Below, piece by piece: positions 1 through 8,211 of a stretch of 64,000 nucleotides of DNA (its first letter is position 1; every line of letters starts with the position of its first letter). The stretch is from JARBAU01 sp040414675. Lineage in GTDB: Archaea > Thermoproteota > Nitrososphaeria > Nitrososphaerales > Nitrososphaeraceae. The stretch covers positions 1 to 64,000 of the forward strand of contig JBEDUN010000061.1 of the NCBI GenBank assembly GCA_040414675.1. The letters are read 5' to 3'. A program made the translations under genes and the position numbers. Under the pieces are notes generated by a model. It had not been told where the DNA came from. It ran no database searches and saw nothing but the letters and a program-made list of their open reading frames with translations.

Positions 1-90
1 AAACGGCTTGAGAAACGGAAGAGAAATTCTCAAGTGGCTTTTAATAGAGTAGATACGGACTTGATACAATCATTACTCGAAAAGTATTAG
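1..90 (+). CDS. C-terminal tail of an unknown protein, cut by the window edge
   Basis: An open frame enters from the left edge and ends at a TAG at 88-90, giving 29 residues that begin KRLEKRKRNSQ and end LLEKY. The stretch is basic, then acidic and helical. There is too little to assign a family. The start lies outside the window. Confidence 0.4.
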   Translation, partial: KRLEKRKRNSQVAFNRVDTDLIQSLLEKY

Positions 91-192
91 CAAGAGTTAT
101 TATCGCATAGATGGTATCTTTTACAAAGCCATTTTGAGGTTTGATCCGTAGTACTGGCAGTACGATGAGGATCAGACTGTCCCTTTGCTATA

Positions 193-360
193 ATGTCAGA
201 TGATGACTATATGTTGTCAGCATCTCAAGCCGCAAGACTCCATTCTGGAGCAGTAAAGGTTGAGGGGAATACTACGTTTTATGCCAGTTCTGCACACACA
301 AAGTTTAAACGACTACTTATTTTAGTACCGGGTAATCGTTACGGACTTTTTACATACTAA
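193..360 (+). CDS. Small hypothetical protein, 55 aa
   Basis: ATG at 193 opens a 55-residue frame ending TAA at 358-360, starting MSDDDYMLSASQAARLHSG and containing a short hydrophobic segment (RLLILVPG). The stop lies directly against the stop of the convergent methyltransferase gene. I do not recognise the protein. Composition looks protein-like rather than random, but a gene this short cannot be confirmed by eye. Confidence 0.35.
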   Translation: MSDDDYMLSASQAARLHSGAVKVEGNTTFYASSAHTKFKRLLILVPGNRYGLFTY

Positions 361-1044
361 CTATTTCTTTCTTAATGCAAAGAATATGAAGGTATAATCA
401 AGGCAAGTAGCATTCCAATGAACAACTTTCTCTCCATGTGTGAAATCTATTGGTTCGGTAAGAAGGAAGCCGTTCCGTTCTGCAACGCTAATTACTTCTT
501 CCTCTATTTCTCTCCTGCTGAAAATATTATCAGGCGAATTCTTAGGATTTACTTCAGTATTAATTAGATTGGATATCTTATCAGGCCAGTAATCTGTCGA
601 TGTCAAAAGTAATCCCTCTTTTTTTAATATCCTATTCATTTCTTTGAAATAGTTTTGAATATTAATACCATGTTCGATTACTGATAGTGATGTAACAAAA
701 TCAAATGTATTGTTTTGAAATTCGGTTTTTTCTAGATCTTGAATTGAAATGTCAAATGTCTTACACATTTCGACTGCAGATGATATTTCTTTTTTTAGAA
801 CCAAATCACATCCGTATAGGTTTATGAACCCAAGTCTGCTCAGGAGAGGCAAAATTGGAGAACCGTTACATCCCACATCTAATACGAAGGCGCTTGTGTC
901 TGATTGCTTAGTTATTATATCAACCATCTTAAGTGTATCCCATGACTTTACTCTATCGTTATGCGGAAATAGACCTAGAGAACTAAGACGATTTATTGCG
1001 TGATCTATTTCAAAGCAGTTTTTAAGAACTGAATTATGTCCCAC
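361..1044 (-). CDS. Class I SAM-dependent methyltransferase
   Basis: A 227-residue Rossmann-fold methyltransferase. Motif I is VLDVGCNGSP at about residues 54-63, followed by an acidic residue after strand 2 (YGCDLV, near 79), and motif IV/post-motif in FDFVTSLSVIEHG. This last pattern is common in UbiE/Methyltransf_11-type enzymes. The substrate cannot be read from sequence. It is a stand-alone gene, convergent with a tiny gene on its 3' side and 140 bp from the left end of an IS element on its 5' side. The length suits a single-domain enzyme. Confidence in the fold is high and in any specific function is none. Confidence 0.85.
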   Translation of the reverse strand: MGHNSVLKNCFEIDHAINRLSSLGLFPHNDRVKSWDTLKMVDIITKQSDTSAFVLDVGCNGSPILPLLSRLGFINLYGCDLVLKKEISSAVEMCKTFDISIQDLEKTEFQNNTFDFVTSLSVIEHGINIQNYFKEMNRILKKEGLLLTSTDYWPDKISNLINTEVNPKNSPDNIFSRREIEEEVISVAERNGFLLTEPIDFTHGEKVVHWNATCLDYTFIFFALRKK

Positions 1045-1184
1045 GATTTCAAACCACTCTGAAGTAATTTAAGTTTACGAAGCGGCAGATCCATTGTTTT
1101 GGAGTTCGAGGCATTAGTTAGAATTTAAAATATTCGCATTATCCATATTAATGAAATCTTTAAGGATATACGAGGATAAACTAA

Positions 1185-1199
1185 GAACCCATCCCAAAA
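1185..1199 (+). repeat. Left terminal inverted repeat of the IS element
   Basis: GAACCCATCCCAAAA pairs with the reverse complement of the right end at 13 of 15 bases. It is preceded by TAA at 1182-1184, which recurs immediately outside the right end. Confidence 0.8.
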
Positions 1200-1239
1200 A
1201 TAGATAGACATATAGCTTGAGAATACACTGTTCATATGT

Positions 1240-1617
1240 GTGACTTACGATAGGGTCAAGTATCTTCCAACTATCAAAAGAATTCCGGATGAAATATGGG
1301 ATGAAATCAGGATGATCCTTCCACCGGAAAAATCAATTAATACAATTAATACAATCGGACGTCCAGTAGTATCATTTAGGAAGGTACTAGAAGGCATTCT
1401 ATATGTATTGAGAACTGGATGTCAGTGTAAGATGTTGCCAAAAGAATATGGTTCAGGTTCGACGTGTCATAGAAGATTTCAGCAGTGGTCATTGTCTGAG
1501 GTATTCAAAAAGTTATGGACTAGATTGTTAAGTGTATATGATGACCTAGTAGGTATTCAATGTAACTGGCAATCTCTTGATAGAATATCTGTAAAGGCAC
1601 CTCTAGGGGGAAAATGA
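1240..1617 (+). CDS. IS5-type transposase, N-terminal frame (OrfA)
   Basis: A GTG start gives 125 residues with the N-terminal DUF4096-like region of IS5 transposases (RPVVSFRKVLEGILYVLRTG, CHRRFQQW). The frame runs to LDRISVKAPLGGK, where the Asp of LDR sits at the expected first position of the DDE triad. The frame then meets TGA at 1615-1617. In related elements the protein continues from KAPLGG straight into NPTDRGKLG, which here lies in the -1 frame, so OrfA is probably the first half of a frameshift fusion. Confidence 0.85.
   Translation: MTYDRVKYLPTIKRIPDEIWDEIRMILPPEKSINTINTIGRPVVSFRKVLEGILYVLRTGCQCKMLPKEYGSGSTCHRRFQQWSLSEVFKKLWTRLLSVYDDLVGIQCNWQSLDRISVKAPLGGK
1608..1614 (+). promoter_or_regulatory. 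Probable programmed -1 frameshift heptamer, GGGAAAA
   Basis: The heptamer sits as G_GGA_AAA in the OrfA frame, immediately before the OrfA stop. Slipping back one base joins GGK to the OrfB frame beginning MTEPNPTDRGK. The layout fits the X_XXY_YYZ rule. Frameshift expression is known for several IS5/IS427-type transposases. No stem-loop was folded to test for a stimulator. Confidence 0.65.
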
Positions 1618-2081
1618 CTGAGCCTAATCCTACAGACAGAGGCAAATTAGGAACAAAACGTCATGTATTAACTGATGGACAAGGTATTCCACTATTTGTT
1701 GTTATAACTGCGGCCAATGTGCATGATATGAAGGCTATAAACACTCTAGATAATATCGTAATTAGAAGAGTATCATACAACATGTGGAAAACGAAACAAA
1801 ACCTCTGTCTTGATAAAGGATATGACTTTCAGGAGATTAAGAATGGTGTTATCAAGAAAGAATACATATCTCATATTCGACATAGAGGAGAAGAACAATC
1901 TTTAACAAAAAGTTGTAATCATCACAATAAGAGAAGAAGATAGCTTGTAGAAAGAACTAACTCCTGGCACAACAGGTTTAGAAAACTTTTGGTTAGGTAT
2001 GAGAAGAAGTTAGAAAACTATTTTGCGTTAGTATGTTTGGGATATTGCATTATAATATACAGAAGGATAATTTTGGGATAG
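1614..2081 (+). pseudogene. IS5-type transposase, C-terminal frame (OrfB), amber-interrupted
   Basis: The frame overlaps OrfA and contains NPTDRGKLGTKRHVLTDG, ITAANVHDMKA and LCLDKGYD, which carries the second catalytic Asp. It then hits TAG at 1941-1943 in the context RRR-stop-LVERTNSWHNRF. The same frame continues without another stop to TAG at 2079-2081. It carries the final catalytic Glu in VERTNSW, so that residue lies beyond the amber. Relatives usually have Trp at the stop position, so a TGG to TAG change is the simplest explanation. The terminated product would lack one DDE residue. Confidence 0.8.
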
Positions 2082-2085
2082 GCTC
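2071..2085 (+). repeat. Right terminal inverted repeat of the IS element
   Basis: TTTTGGGATAGGCTC overlaps the last codons of the transposase frame and is followed by TAA at 2086-2088, matching the left flank. Confidence 0.8.
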
Positions 2086-2213
2086 TAAGTCAATTTAGAA
2101 TTAGTTCTATGCGTAGTACCATTCAACTCGAGACTGAGCGAAGACTATGTCTATAATGAACGCGTATATATTAAATAAATCTTCTGAAATATCTATATTT
2201 GAGTTAGTTAGTA

Positions 2214-2693
2214 CTAAATAACATTACATATCTTTGCAATTATCTCTTGATTAGACGATTCAGACTCTAGATATATACAAAGATATCTATGATTATTAGC
2301 TGTTAATGGAGTGATAGCTATCTTTAGTAAACCATGTATTCGTACAATTTCTATTAGATGGGTCGATTTTTGCCCTTTGTTTTTATCTGATTGCTGCATT
2401 TCATTTTCTATTCTCTCCAAGATAGTAGTCAAGTAATTTGTGTATAAAAGATAATTCGTGTTGTAATGGCAAAATGAAATACTAATGCTATTTTGTCCAA
2501 TATTTTGTGTTATTGAAGACAATTGTAAAAGTCTGGTTTTGTCCAGCCCGTTATTGATAAAATAATAATCATTCTTGCACTGCTTTCCTGTAATCAGTTT
2601 TCCATTTGAATCTATTACAGCCGCAAACTTGACTTCTTTGCTTATGTCAAGAGCTACAAAACACATTTCAGCCAAGAAGTCATATTCTTCCAA
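2214..2693 (-). CDS. Hypothetical protein, DUF6659-like small sensor-type fold (tentative)
   Basis: A TTG start gives 159 residues. The segment VKFAAVIDSNGKLITGKQC near residues 21-39 is the 'own-ID' opening (I-D-x-x-G-K-L) seen in a family abundant in soil Thaumarchaeota (DUF6659-like), with a profilin/roadblock-like look. The middle contains an acidic/Lys patch (NEMQQSDKNKGQKS) and the C terminus is hydrophobic. There is no signal peptide or membrane segment. Related proteins are often encoded in many copies per genome. Function is unknown. The family assignment is from memory of the motif only. Confidence 0.55.
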   Translation of the reverse strand: MEEYDFLAEMCFVALDISKEVKFAAVIDSNGKLITGKQCKNDYYFINNGLDKTRLLQLSSITQNIGQNSISISFCHYNTNYLLYTNYLTTILERIENEMQQSDKNKGQKSTHLIEIVRIHGLLKIAITPLTANNHRYLCIYLESESSNQEIIAKICNVI

Positions 2694-2879
2694 TTTTTTA
2701 TCATTTGTAAGCTAGACGAGTCATGTAACCATTTGCAAAAAATATTACATATTTCATTCAAAATATATTCAATTTATATTAAGAACAAGTGGTCCAAAAA
2801 TAATTTGAAAGAATTCCAAATAAACTACAATACATAGTAGTTATATTATGATTTGTACAGATCTAGATAGGTTAACAAA

Positions 2880-3134
2880 GTGACCTGTAAGAATATATGT
2901 GAAAGACATAAGGCAAGGAAACCAGTGGGTCTTGGTCGTTACGTTATGGGCCAGAAACGTTGTCAGATATGTGAGTTATACATAGAATGGCCTGGGTTCT
3001 GGTGTCCGTGTTGTGGTTATAGATTAAGATCCAAGCCTAGAAATCTAAAATATAAGACTCAATTTAGAGCAAGGAAGAAAGCTGAGCGTGCAACCAAGCT
3101 TATTCTACAACAACCAACGACACATCTGTTATAG
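2880..3134 (+). CDS. Small basic zinc-binding-type protein, 84 aa
   Basis: A GTG start gives 84 residues with two Cys pairs, CQIC at about 32-35 and CPCC near 47-50, followed by GYRLRSKPRN and a strongly basic tail (RARKKAERATK). This is the arrangement of a short zinc ribbon with a nucleic-acid-binding tail. An earlier Cys pair (C3, C7) and H10 could add ligands. I recognise the pattern as typical of tiny thaumarchaeal proteins, not as a named family. It stands alone, downstream of the DUF6659-like gene on the opposite strand. Confidence 0.6.
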   Translation: MTCKNICERHKARKPVGLGRYVMGQKRCQICELYIEWPGFWCPCCGYRLRSKPRNLKYKTQFRARKKAERATKLILQQPTTHLL

Positions 3135-3313
3135 GACTAGTTCTTGACTAGTTGAAATAATCTAGTTTATTGTATCACCAGCATTACTTGGCATGATCTA
3201 TCTATCTTTATGCTGCCTATGTCATTAATGCTACTATTTTCTCTTTTCTTCTGTCTTCGTAAAAGTCTGTTTGTAGTAATTTTAATTCTGATAAAAAGTG
3301 ACTGTGATTCCAA

Positions 3314-3553
3314 TCAGCCTTTATTAGATTCTGTAGTCGTCCATTGAATCTTTCCATTAATTAGCCACTTGGCACTACCCAGATCCGCTCCATCTGGACC
3401 CTTTATCTGCGGAATATCAATTTCCAGACCATCAAACTTCATTGTAGTTGATATGTTTGTCCCTACTAGTTTGTCTACAATATCACCGATTATTTGAGCC
3501 CACTGACTCCGGGCATTTTTTTGAGTTGATTTGGTATCACTACTTTTACTCAT
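3314..3553 (-). CDS. Small hypothetical protein, 79 aa
   Basis: An ATG-started frame with a polar N terminus (Ser/Lys/Asp/Gln) and a C-terminal part rich in short beta-like segments (TTMKFDGLEIDIPQ, AKWLINGKIQWTT). There is no signal peptide, Cys or membrane segment. The next feature upstream on the same strand is a remnant with a terminase-like ending (3612-3761), so a viral or plasmid origin is possible but unproven. Confidence 0.45.
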   Translation of the reverse strand: MSKSSDTKSTQKNARSQWAQIIGDIVDKLVGTNISTTMKFDGLEIDIPQIKGPDGADLGSAKWLINGKIQWTTTESNKG

Positions 3554-3611
3554 GGTTCCTAGATAATTATGGATGAATGATATATTATTCTAACAATTAT
3601 AAAACGAATTC

Positions 3612-3761
3612 TTAACAATGTACCCCAGGCAAATACTTTCCAGATTTCTTGAAACAACTGCTAACAAATGAACTAATCAGCTGAAACAAATAGCCAGAGT
3701 ATCTGAAAGCATCAGCTGGGTGATCTGGATCCTTGTTCAGATATTTGAATTGATTATTCGG
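3612..3761 (-). pseudogene. C-terminal remnant, possibly of a phage-type large terminase
   Basis: An open stretch of 49 codons without a start codon lies between a TAA (3762-3764) and a TAA at 3612-3614. It encodes KYLNKDPDHPADAFRYSGY, where D-x-H-x-x-D-A-x-R-Y resembles the conserved end of terminase nuclease domains (DHxxDAxRY). The rest (SSFVSSCFKKSGKYLPG) shows no other landmark. If correct, this is the tail of a lost provirus. A chance match cannot be excluded. Confidence 0.35.
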
Positions 3762-3865
3762 TTACTTTAAAAATTTATGGCTAAGGTATCTATGTCCTAC
3801 TTGACTTGAGTATTAGTGGACGAGTGGAATACCTAGTCGAATAAATAATTATCCATGAACGTATT

Positions 3866-4369
3866 CTATTTCCTATCAATTATCCGATTCAATACAGCAA
3901 GTATACTATGTTTTTTACCAGGAAGCAGAAATACTTCCTCAGACCAAACAACACTATCTACTCCGTCTATCGTCTTTACCTTTGAAATTAGATCAACTAG
4001 TTGTTCGCTGTCTTCATAAACAAACTCTTCTACTACGTCTGAATTACCCACGTGAACTCCAGAAGACATAACACCATCGTTAGATAGCAGATCCTCTGCA
4101 ACCCTCTTTATATGTCCGGTACGCAAATAGACATGTAATAGACCTTTCTTCAATCCTAATTTTTTGTAATTGGGGTGGAATAGTTGGTTAACATATCCAG
4201 ATCTTAATAGAATCCGTGTTCTTCGCTGAATTGTACTTAAGGGGGCTCTCAGTTCCTCTGCAATATTTTTATTTTCCAAACCTAGTATCATTAAATTGAT
4301 TATTTGATAGTCTAACTTGTCAAGAGTGCGAGAATTGTAAGATAATGACAATGATGATCGTCGTTTCAT
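3866..4369 (-). CDS. Lrp/AsnC-like transcriptional regulator (copy 1)
   Basis: A 167-residue protein with an N-terminal helix-turn-helix at about 18-60 (LDYQIINLMILGLENKNIAEEL, then LSTIQRRTRILLRSGYV). The ligand-sensing half carries GLLHVYLRTGHIKRVAEDLL and a SGVHVGNSDVVEEFVYED patch. The layout is that of single-domain Lrp/AsnC regulators common in archaea. A close paralogue lies at 60160-60675. The 4370-4992 stretch upstream is A+T-rich and would hold the promoter. Target genes cannot be read. Confidence 0.8.
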   Translation of the reverse strand: MKRRSSLSLSYNSRTLDKLDYQIINLMILGLENKNIAEELRAPLSTIQRRTRILLRSGYVNQLFHPNYKKLGLKKGLLHVYLRTGHIKRVAEDLLSNDGVMSSGVHVGNSDVVEEFVYEDSEQLVDLISKVKTIDGVDSVVWSEEVFLLPGKKHSILAVLNRIIDRK

Positions 4370-4992
4370 TCAACGTCACCGCCTTTATTGATAGTAATCC
4401 GAGCTAGAAGACGGCATAAAGGAATTATACCAATATCATATATATTAGTTAAATCTGTCAATCTGATGATGTATATACCTATGTTACTGTCTTATTTAAC
4501 ATTTTATTTAAATTTTATGAAATAGATATACAAATTTAAATTATTGTAATGTGAGATCTCATATAGTAAGACGTAAACGACATATAAAATTATATGTCAA
4601 TAGTTATTTAATACTGTTAATACTATGATATTCATAGTATCCAAAAAAGACTATAGCAAATAAGATCCTAAATTCTAGCAACGGGAATGATTGAGGAAAG
4701 GATAGTATATCAATTGATGGTACAGATACGCTTTACGTTTGGCAGCCAGGTAAGGGCTTTTGGCGGCAGCGGAAATGGCAATAACGCTGGCGATGGCAGC
4801 AGTGGCAGTTATGGGGAATAGGCTACTGGGATATCTCTTTATTTACCTTTTATTGATAATATGATATTCGCTAGACTAAACTAGGCAATGAATAGACCAC
4901 AAGTTCAGTAATGCAAGCACTAACAGTGCATTGCACAGTACACCTAGACCATATCAGTTAGCAACATGTGGTAAATACATGAAGTGATGCGA
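4370..4992. other. A+T-rich intergenic region with a short Gly/Ser-rich frame
   Basis: This holds the upstream region of the Lrp-like gene. On the + strand it also has a 34-codon frame at 4717-4821 (ATG to TAG) rich in Gly, Ser and Asn (FGGSGNGNNAGDGSSGSYGE). The composition matches tails of secreted proteins elsewhere in the window, so this may be a leftover of such a gene. Nothing else was identified. Confidence 0.3.
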
Positions 4993-5148
4993 ATGACTAC
5001 TGTTAGCAAGTTAGGTATACAATGTCCAACAGATATTGAAGACTACTTTGTTTGCAGGCTCTGTCGCACATTAGTAAATATAGACAAAATGGTATGGCAC
5101 TTGAAGACGTGCCGTATTCTTCCAGTAGACGTAGAGAGAGTGGAATGA
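4993..5148 (+). CDS. C2HC-type mini zinc finger protein, 51 aa
   Basis: ATG at 4993 to TGA at 5146-5148. The product contains CRLC followed by MVWHLKTC, so it has a C-x2-C and H-x4-C pair 13 residues apart, the layout of a C2HC finger, plus one extra Cys near the N terminus. A second small gene starts 20 bp downstream on the same strand, suggesting a mini-operon of tiny proteins. Its function is likely nucleic-acid or protein binding, by analogy only. Confidence 0.55.
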   Translation: MTTVSKLGIQCPTDIEDYFVCRLCRTLVNIDKMVWHLKTCRILPVDVERVE

Positions 5149-5167
5149 GTGCGCCAATGATACAGGA

Positions 5168-5356
5168 ATGACTGATGTATTGCTGCAGCTAAGTTTAACT
5201 CAACTTAGGATAATCCGTACATGTCTCATATTTAGCAGACCTCACTTTAAGCAGGAATGTCCTCAATTAACACGCGATATAGAGAGTGCACTTAAAGCAG
5301 TAAACGGACTTATCAAAAGTAGCAGCTGGATTAGCGAGGAGTGTCAACAGGAATGA
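5168..5356 (+). CDS. Small hypothetical protein, 62 aa
   Basis: An ATG-started, helical-looking protein (LLQLSLTQLRIIRTCLIF, then DIESALKAVNGLIKSS) with three Cys and no clear motif. It follows the mini zinc-finger gene by 20 bp, and its stop overlaps the start of a 14-codon frame (ATGA overlap at 5353-5356). The tight packing supports co-transcription. Confidence 0.45.
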   Translation: MTDVLLQLSLTQLRIIRTCLIFSRPHFKQECPQLTRDIESALKAVNGLIKSSSWISEECQQE

Positions 5357-5397
5357 CCAATGCTGCTGTCCCAGAGTGTCGGTGTAGTAGTTGTTAG
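5353..5397 (+). CDS. Possible 14-residue Cys-rich micropeptide
   Basis: The ATGA overlap with the preceding gene opens MTNAAVPECRCSSC and a TAG stop. Three of the last six residues are Cys, a composition unlikely to arise often by chance in this A+T-rich DNA. It could be a metal-binding micropeptide, or the stop of the upstream gene may simply have been re-formed by mutation. Confidence 0.25.
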   Translation: MTNAAVPECRCSSC

Positions 5398-5604
5398 ATA
5401 ATAACCATAGCAAAGATTAGATTTCAAAGGTTAGTACGTTTACTTCATGGTGAAGAAGTCGGAGGCGAACTCAACTTATAAACTATGGCCTGATGACAAA
5501 GAGGATTTGGCTAAAGTTAATTGGTATGCAACGAGTTTATTACCTTGCTTTATTGGCATGGTCACTCACTAAGTATTACATGATGATATCTAATAAACTT
5601 AGTC

Positions 5605-6684
5605 TTGTATAGTGATGATGTTTATAATCCAAAATTATGCAAATTATACAAAGATTTATTAGTAATACTTAGTCATATCAAGTTAAGAAATGATGATGAT
5701 TCTTACAGACCAAGTAAGGAAAAATATTCATTGAAAAATCCTTTCAAAAAATCATATAACAATAAGACACCTGAAGGGGAACCTCTTGAAAATGTAGGAT
5801 CAGACTCATTTCGGGGGTCTAAAAAATTATTAATTATTGCGGCTATAGCCACATTTATCATTATTATTATAGTGATGTCTGAATCAGTGGTTATAGTACA
5901 AGCAGGACATAGAGGAGTTGTATTGTATGTAGGTGCGGTAGAAAACAGAGTATTAGGAGAAGGTGTGCATTTCATAGTACCATTTGCAGAGCAAGTAGTA
6001 CCAATGGAAGTTCGCACTTTGAAATATCAGGCCGAGGCAACTGCTGCATCTAACGATTTACAACAAGTACAAACTGTGATAGCATTGAATTACCATCTAG
6101 ATCCTGCTAATGTAAATAAGGTTTACCAACAGTTGGGTCCAGACTATGCAGATAGAGTAATTGCACCTACAATACAAGAATCAGTTAAAGCAAGTGTGGC
6201 GAAATACAACGCTGAAGAGTTAATCACAAAAAGAGAGACCGTTAAGGGTGTTATAGCAAACGCAATAAGAAATTCCTTGTCTGCGAAAGATATGATAGTA
6301 GAGACTATATTTATTACTGATTTTCAGTTCTCGCCAGCATTCTCTAGCCAAGTTGAAGATAAAGTGGTGGCTTATCAAAAGTACTTGACCGAATTGAATA
6401 ATTTAAGAGGAATTAAAGTGGTGGCTAACCAAACAGTTGTACAGGCTCAAGCACAGGCAAGAGCAAATATAGCAAAGGCTGATGGAGAATCACAAGCAAT
6501 CAGAATCATTACATCACAGTTAAGACAAGACCCACAATATCTTTCATGGCAGGCAATCAATAAGTGGAATGGACAAATGCCATATTCTTTTGGAGGTCAA
6601 GGAGCACTCCCATTCTTCCAATTACCACAATCACAACCTAGATCATCATCAGTATCTGGATCACAACAAAATCTGACCAAATAG
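5605..6684 (+). CDS. SPFH/prohibitin-family membrane protein
   Basis: A TTG-started 359-residue protein. About 70 hydrophilic residues precede one membrane helix at 74-91 (KKLLIIAAIATFIIIIIVM). The SPFH/band-7 domain follows (VVIVQAGHRGVVLYVG, LGEGVHFIVPF, VEDKVVAYQKYLTELNNL), then an Ala/Gln-rich coiled segment (VVQAQAQARANIAKADGESQ) and a Gln/Ser-rich tail. This order is that of prohibitins, which form ring-shaped membrane scaffolds. The long N-terminal extension is unusual, and a start nearer the membrane helix is possible. A 41-codon frame at 5447-5572 precedes it and was not kept as a gene. Confidence 0.9.
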   Translation: MYSDDVYNPKLCKLYKDLLVILSHIKLRNDDDSYRPSKEKYSLKNPFKKSYNNKTPEGEPLENVGSDSFRGSKKLLIIAAIATFIIIIIVMSESVVIVQAGHRGVVLYVGAVENRVLGEGVHFIVPFAEQVVPMEVRTLKYQAEATAASNDLQQVQTVIALNYHLDPANVNKVYQQLGPDYADRVIAPTIQESVKASVAKYNAEELITKRETVKGVIANAIRNSLSAKDMIVETIFITDFQFSPAFSSQVEDKVVAYQKYLTELNNLRGIKVVANQTVVQAQAQARANIAKADGESQAIRIITSQLRQDPQYLSWQAINKWNGQMPYSFGGQGALPFFQLPQSQPRSSSVSGSQQNLTK

Positions 6685-7146
6685 GGACTAGAAGTTATGC
6701 AAAATTGATCGGAAATATTTAGTATTTTTGCTTGGTCTAGCAGTACACACATACCCCAGTACTGCTATCTTGTGGGTTCTGGGTGCAAGTGTAACGGATG
6801 ATATATCAAGTTAGTCGGTTATCGCTACTCAGTTAACTATTATTAGTCTAACAAACTTGGATTGTTATTAATTATATACGTGACTCTTTCTATTAAGGAT
6901 TATGTATAGCTATGTGTGGTTATACATTATATGCTAGCTAGATCTACAGTAACAGACTATACCCTACACCATCAAAGACAGAAGGAGATTACTTTTTAGA
7001 GACATCATTACAATGCAATGACGATTTCAGAGCGGGTATTAGTGTGTGTAGTCCACTGGTATCAGTAGGTATCTTGTTCGAGATATTCTGCATTACTTGA
7101 CTAGGTAAATCACAGTATCTGAATCAAAAGGACTTATCATTTGTAA
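6685..7146. other. Intergenic region with a hairpin after the SPFH gene
   Basis: An 8-bp perfect stem, AGCAGTAC at 6739-6746 with GTACTGCT at 6759-6766, lies 55 bases after the SPFH stop and may help end its transcript, although no T-run follows. The rest is A+T-rich with no convincing gene. Confidence 0.35.
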
Positions 7147-7308
7147 AGTACCAAAAAAGAGAAGATCATAAGGATTACATACAATGAAGCAAGAGAGCAT
7201 GGAGGAATTAATGGCCTCACTCCATCAGAGATGTTTCTACAAAGATTAATTACTTCGACCATTCATACCAAGAATAAGCAGCAAAGTGTAACCCATGTAG
7301 GTAATTAG
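7147..7308 (+). pseudogene. Transposase/integrase C-terminal remnant (rve, IS481/IS3-like)
   Basis: The open stretch contains YNEAREHGGINGLTPSEMF, the hallmark ending of rve-type transposases (Y-N-x-x-R-x-H-x-x-x-x-G-x-T-P). It ends TAG at 7306-7308. An in-frame TAA at 7144-7146 and absence of the catalytic core show it is a fragment. The bases just after it (GTAACCCATGTAGGTAATT, then GTAACCTATCTGTGTAATT) form a degenerate repeat that could be the element's old end. Confidence 0.6.
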
Positions 7309-7379
7309 AAATGTAACCTATCTGTGTAATTGCAACAATTAAGAATACTCGAGATTATTTTATTTAGCAGTAGAATTGG

Positions 7380-7979
7380 AGGCTTGCTGTCCGGCTGCTA
7401 TATGAGGGACCAAAAAAATAGATATAAGAAATCTTGGAGTGACGGATCTGGGGCATGCGCATGTTGCTCTATCCTCGGATCTTGTGCAGGTTGGCCAGCA
7501 CATGGTCCTGTGCATACACGGAAAAGACGACGAACCAGAGATGGGTGTTGCATAATGAATGTCTGGGCGACAAACCCTCAAATCGAAAAGCCAAGAACAT
7601 CAATTTGCTAAAGACCTAGTGCAACCACGAAATCAGCCGCATGCTCAGCCATTGCATCGATGGTATTCGGCGTCTTCCCACTAGTACTGGCGACTCCTGC
7701 ATTGTTGAAGAGGATCACAGGCCGACCACTGGCAAATCCATCTGTTACGTTGGGATCCCAATTGTCCATCCCGCCACGGAAATGCTACATAAATAAAAAT
7801 GGCACTCCAGTTTCAATTTCGAACCGTCGATATGCAAAATGAATTCCATTCGTTTCGGCGGACTGCGTAGAGGCTGTCAGATGGGTATGTATCATAGTCG
7901 GGGATTCCCCCTCCAATTCTGTTCGGCTGTAGTTGGCATTCACTGTTTTACTATTCATACCCGTAATAAGTAGCCGCAA
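7380..7979 (-). pseudogene. Alpha/beta hydrolase pseudogene
   Basis: Reading one minus-strand frame through its stops gives a recognisable hydrolase: NGIHFAYRRFEIETGVPFLF, HFRGGMDNWDPNVTDG, PVILFNNAGVASTSG, VDVLGFS-type text as IDVLGFSI, then FVAQTFIMQHPSLVRRLF and LQDFLYLFF. These match the 'HFRG..D.WDP', 'NNAG' and nucleophile-elbow regions of 3-oxoadipate enol-lactonase/haloperoxidase-like hydrolases. The frame is broken by TAG before HFRGG, TAG before QIDVLG, TGA in place of the Gly after GFSI, and TAG near 7398-7400. No frame change is needed, so point mutations alone killed it. Confidence 0.8.
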
Positions 7980-8211
7980 ATAAATAAATTAGAATGTTAC
8001 CATGTGGTAATAACCAATTTAATATTTCAACTATTAAAAATTGCAGAATAGATTAACATCTCAGTTCGTCTAGCAAATGTAACAGTAGCATGAAAAATCT
8101 CTGCGGAATCATTTGAAATATCATTCTCTGAAGAAAAAGAATTTGTTTCAGAAGCAGATGAAATATCTACCTCTGATACTAATTCATGATAGTTTAGATA
8201 CTTGCCTGGTT

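Larger units (their letters stand above)
1185..2085 (+). mobile_element. IS5-family insertion sequence (IS427-like), 901 bp, inactivated
   Basis: The element is bounded by 15-bp imperfect inverted repeats, GAACCCATCCCAAAA at 1185-1199 and TTTTGGGATAGGCTC at 2071-2085 (13 of 15 positions pair). A TAA trinucleotide flanks both ends (1182-1184 and 2086-2088), as expected for a short target duplication. Inside are two overlapping transposase frames in the +0/-1 arrangement used by this group. The element is complete at both ends, but the transposase carries an amber stop before its last catalytic residue, so it is probably no longer autonomous. Confidence 0.85.

Noticed and set aside
5447..5572. 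41-codon frame before the SPFH gene
   Set aside because: No motif, no conserved-looking composition and no clear start signal; could not be supported.
7330..7611. Plus-strand frame of 93 codons
   Set aside because: It lies antisense to the alpha/beta hydrolase pseudogene, which explains the sequence far better.
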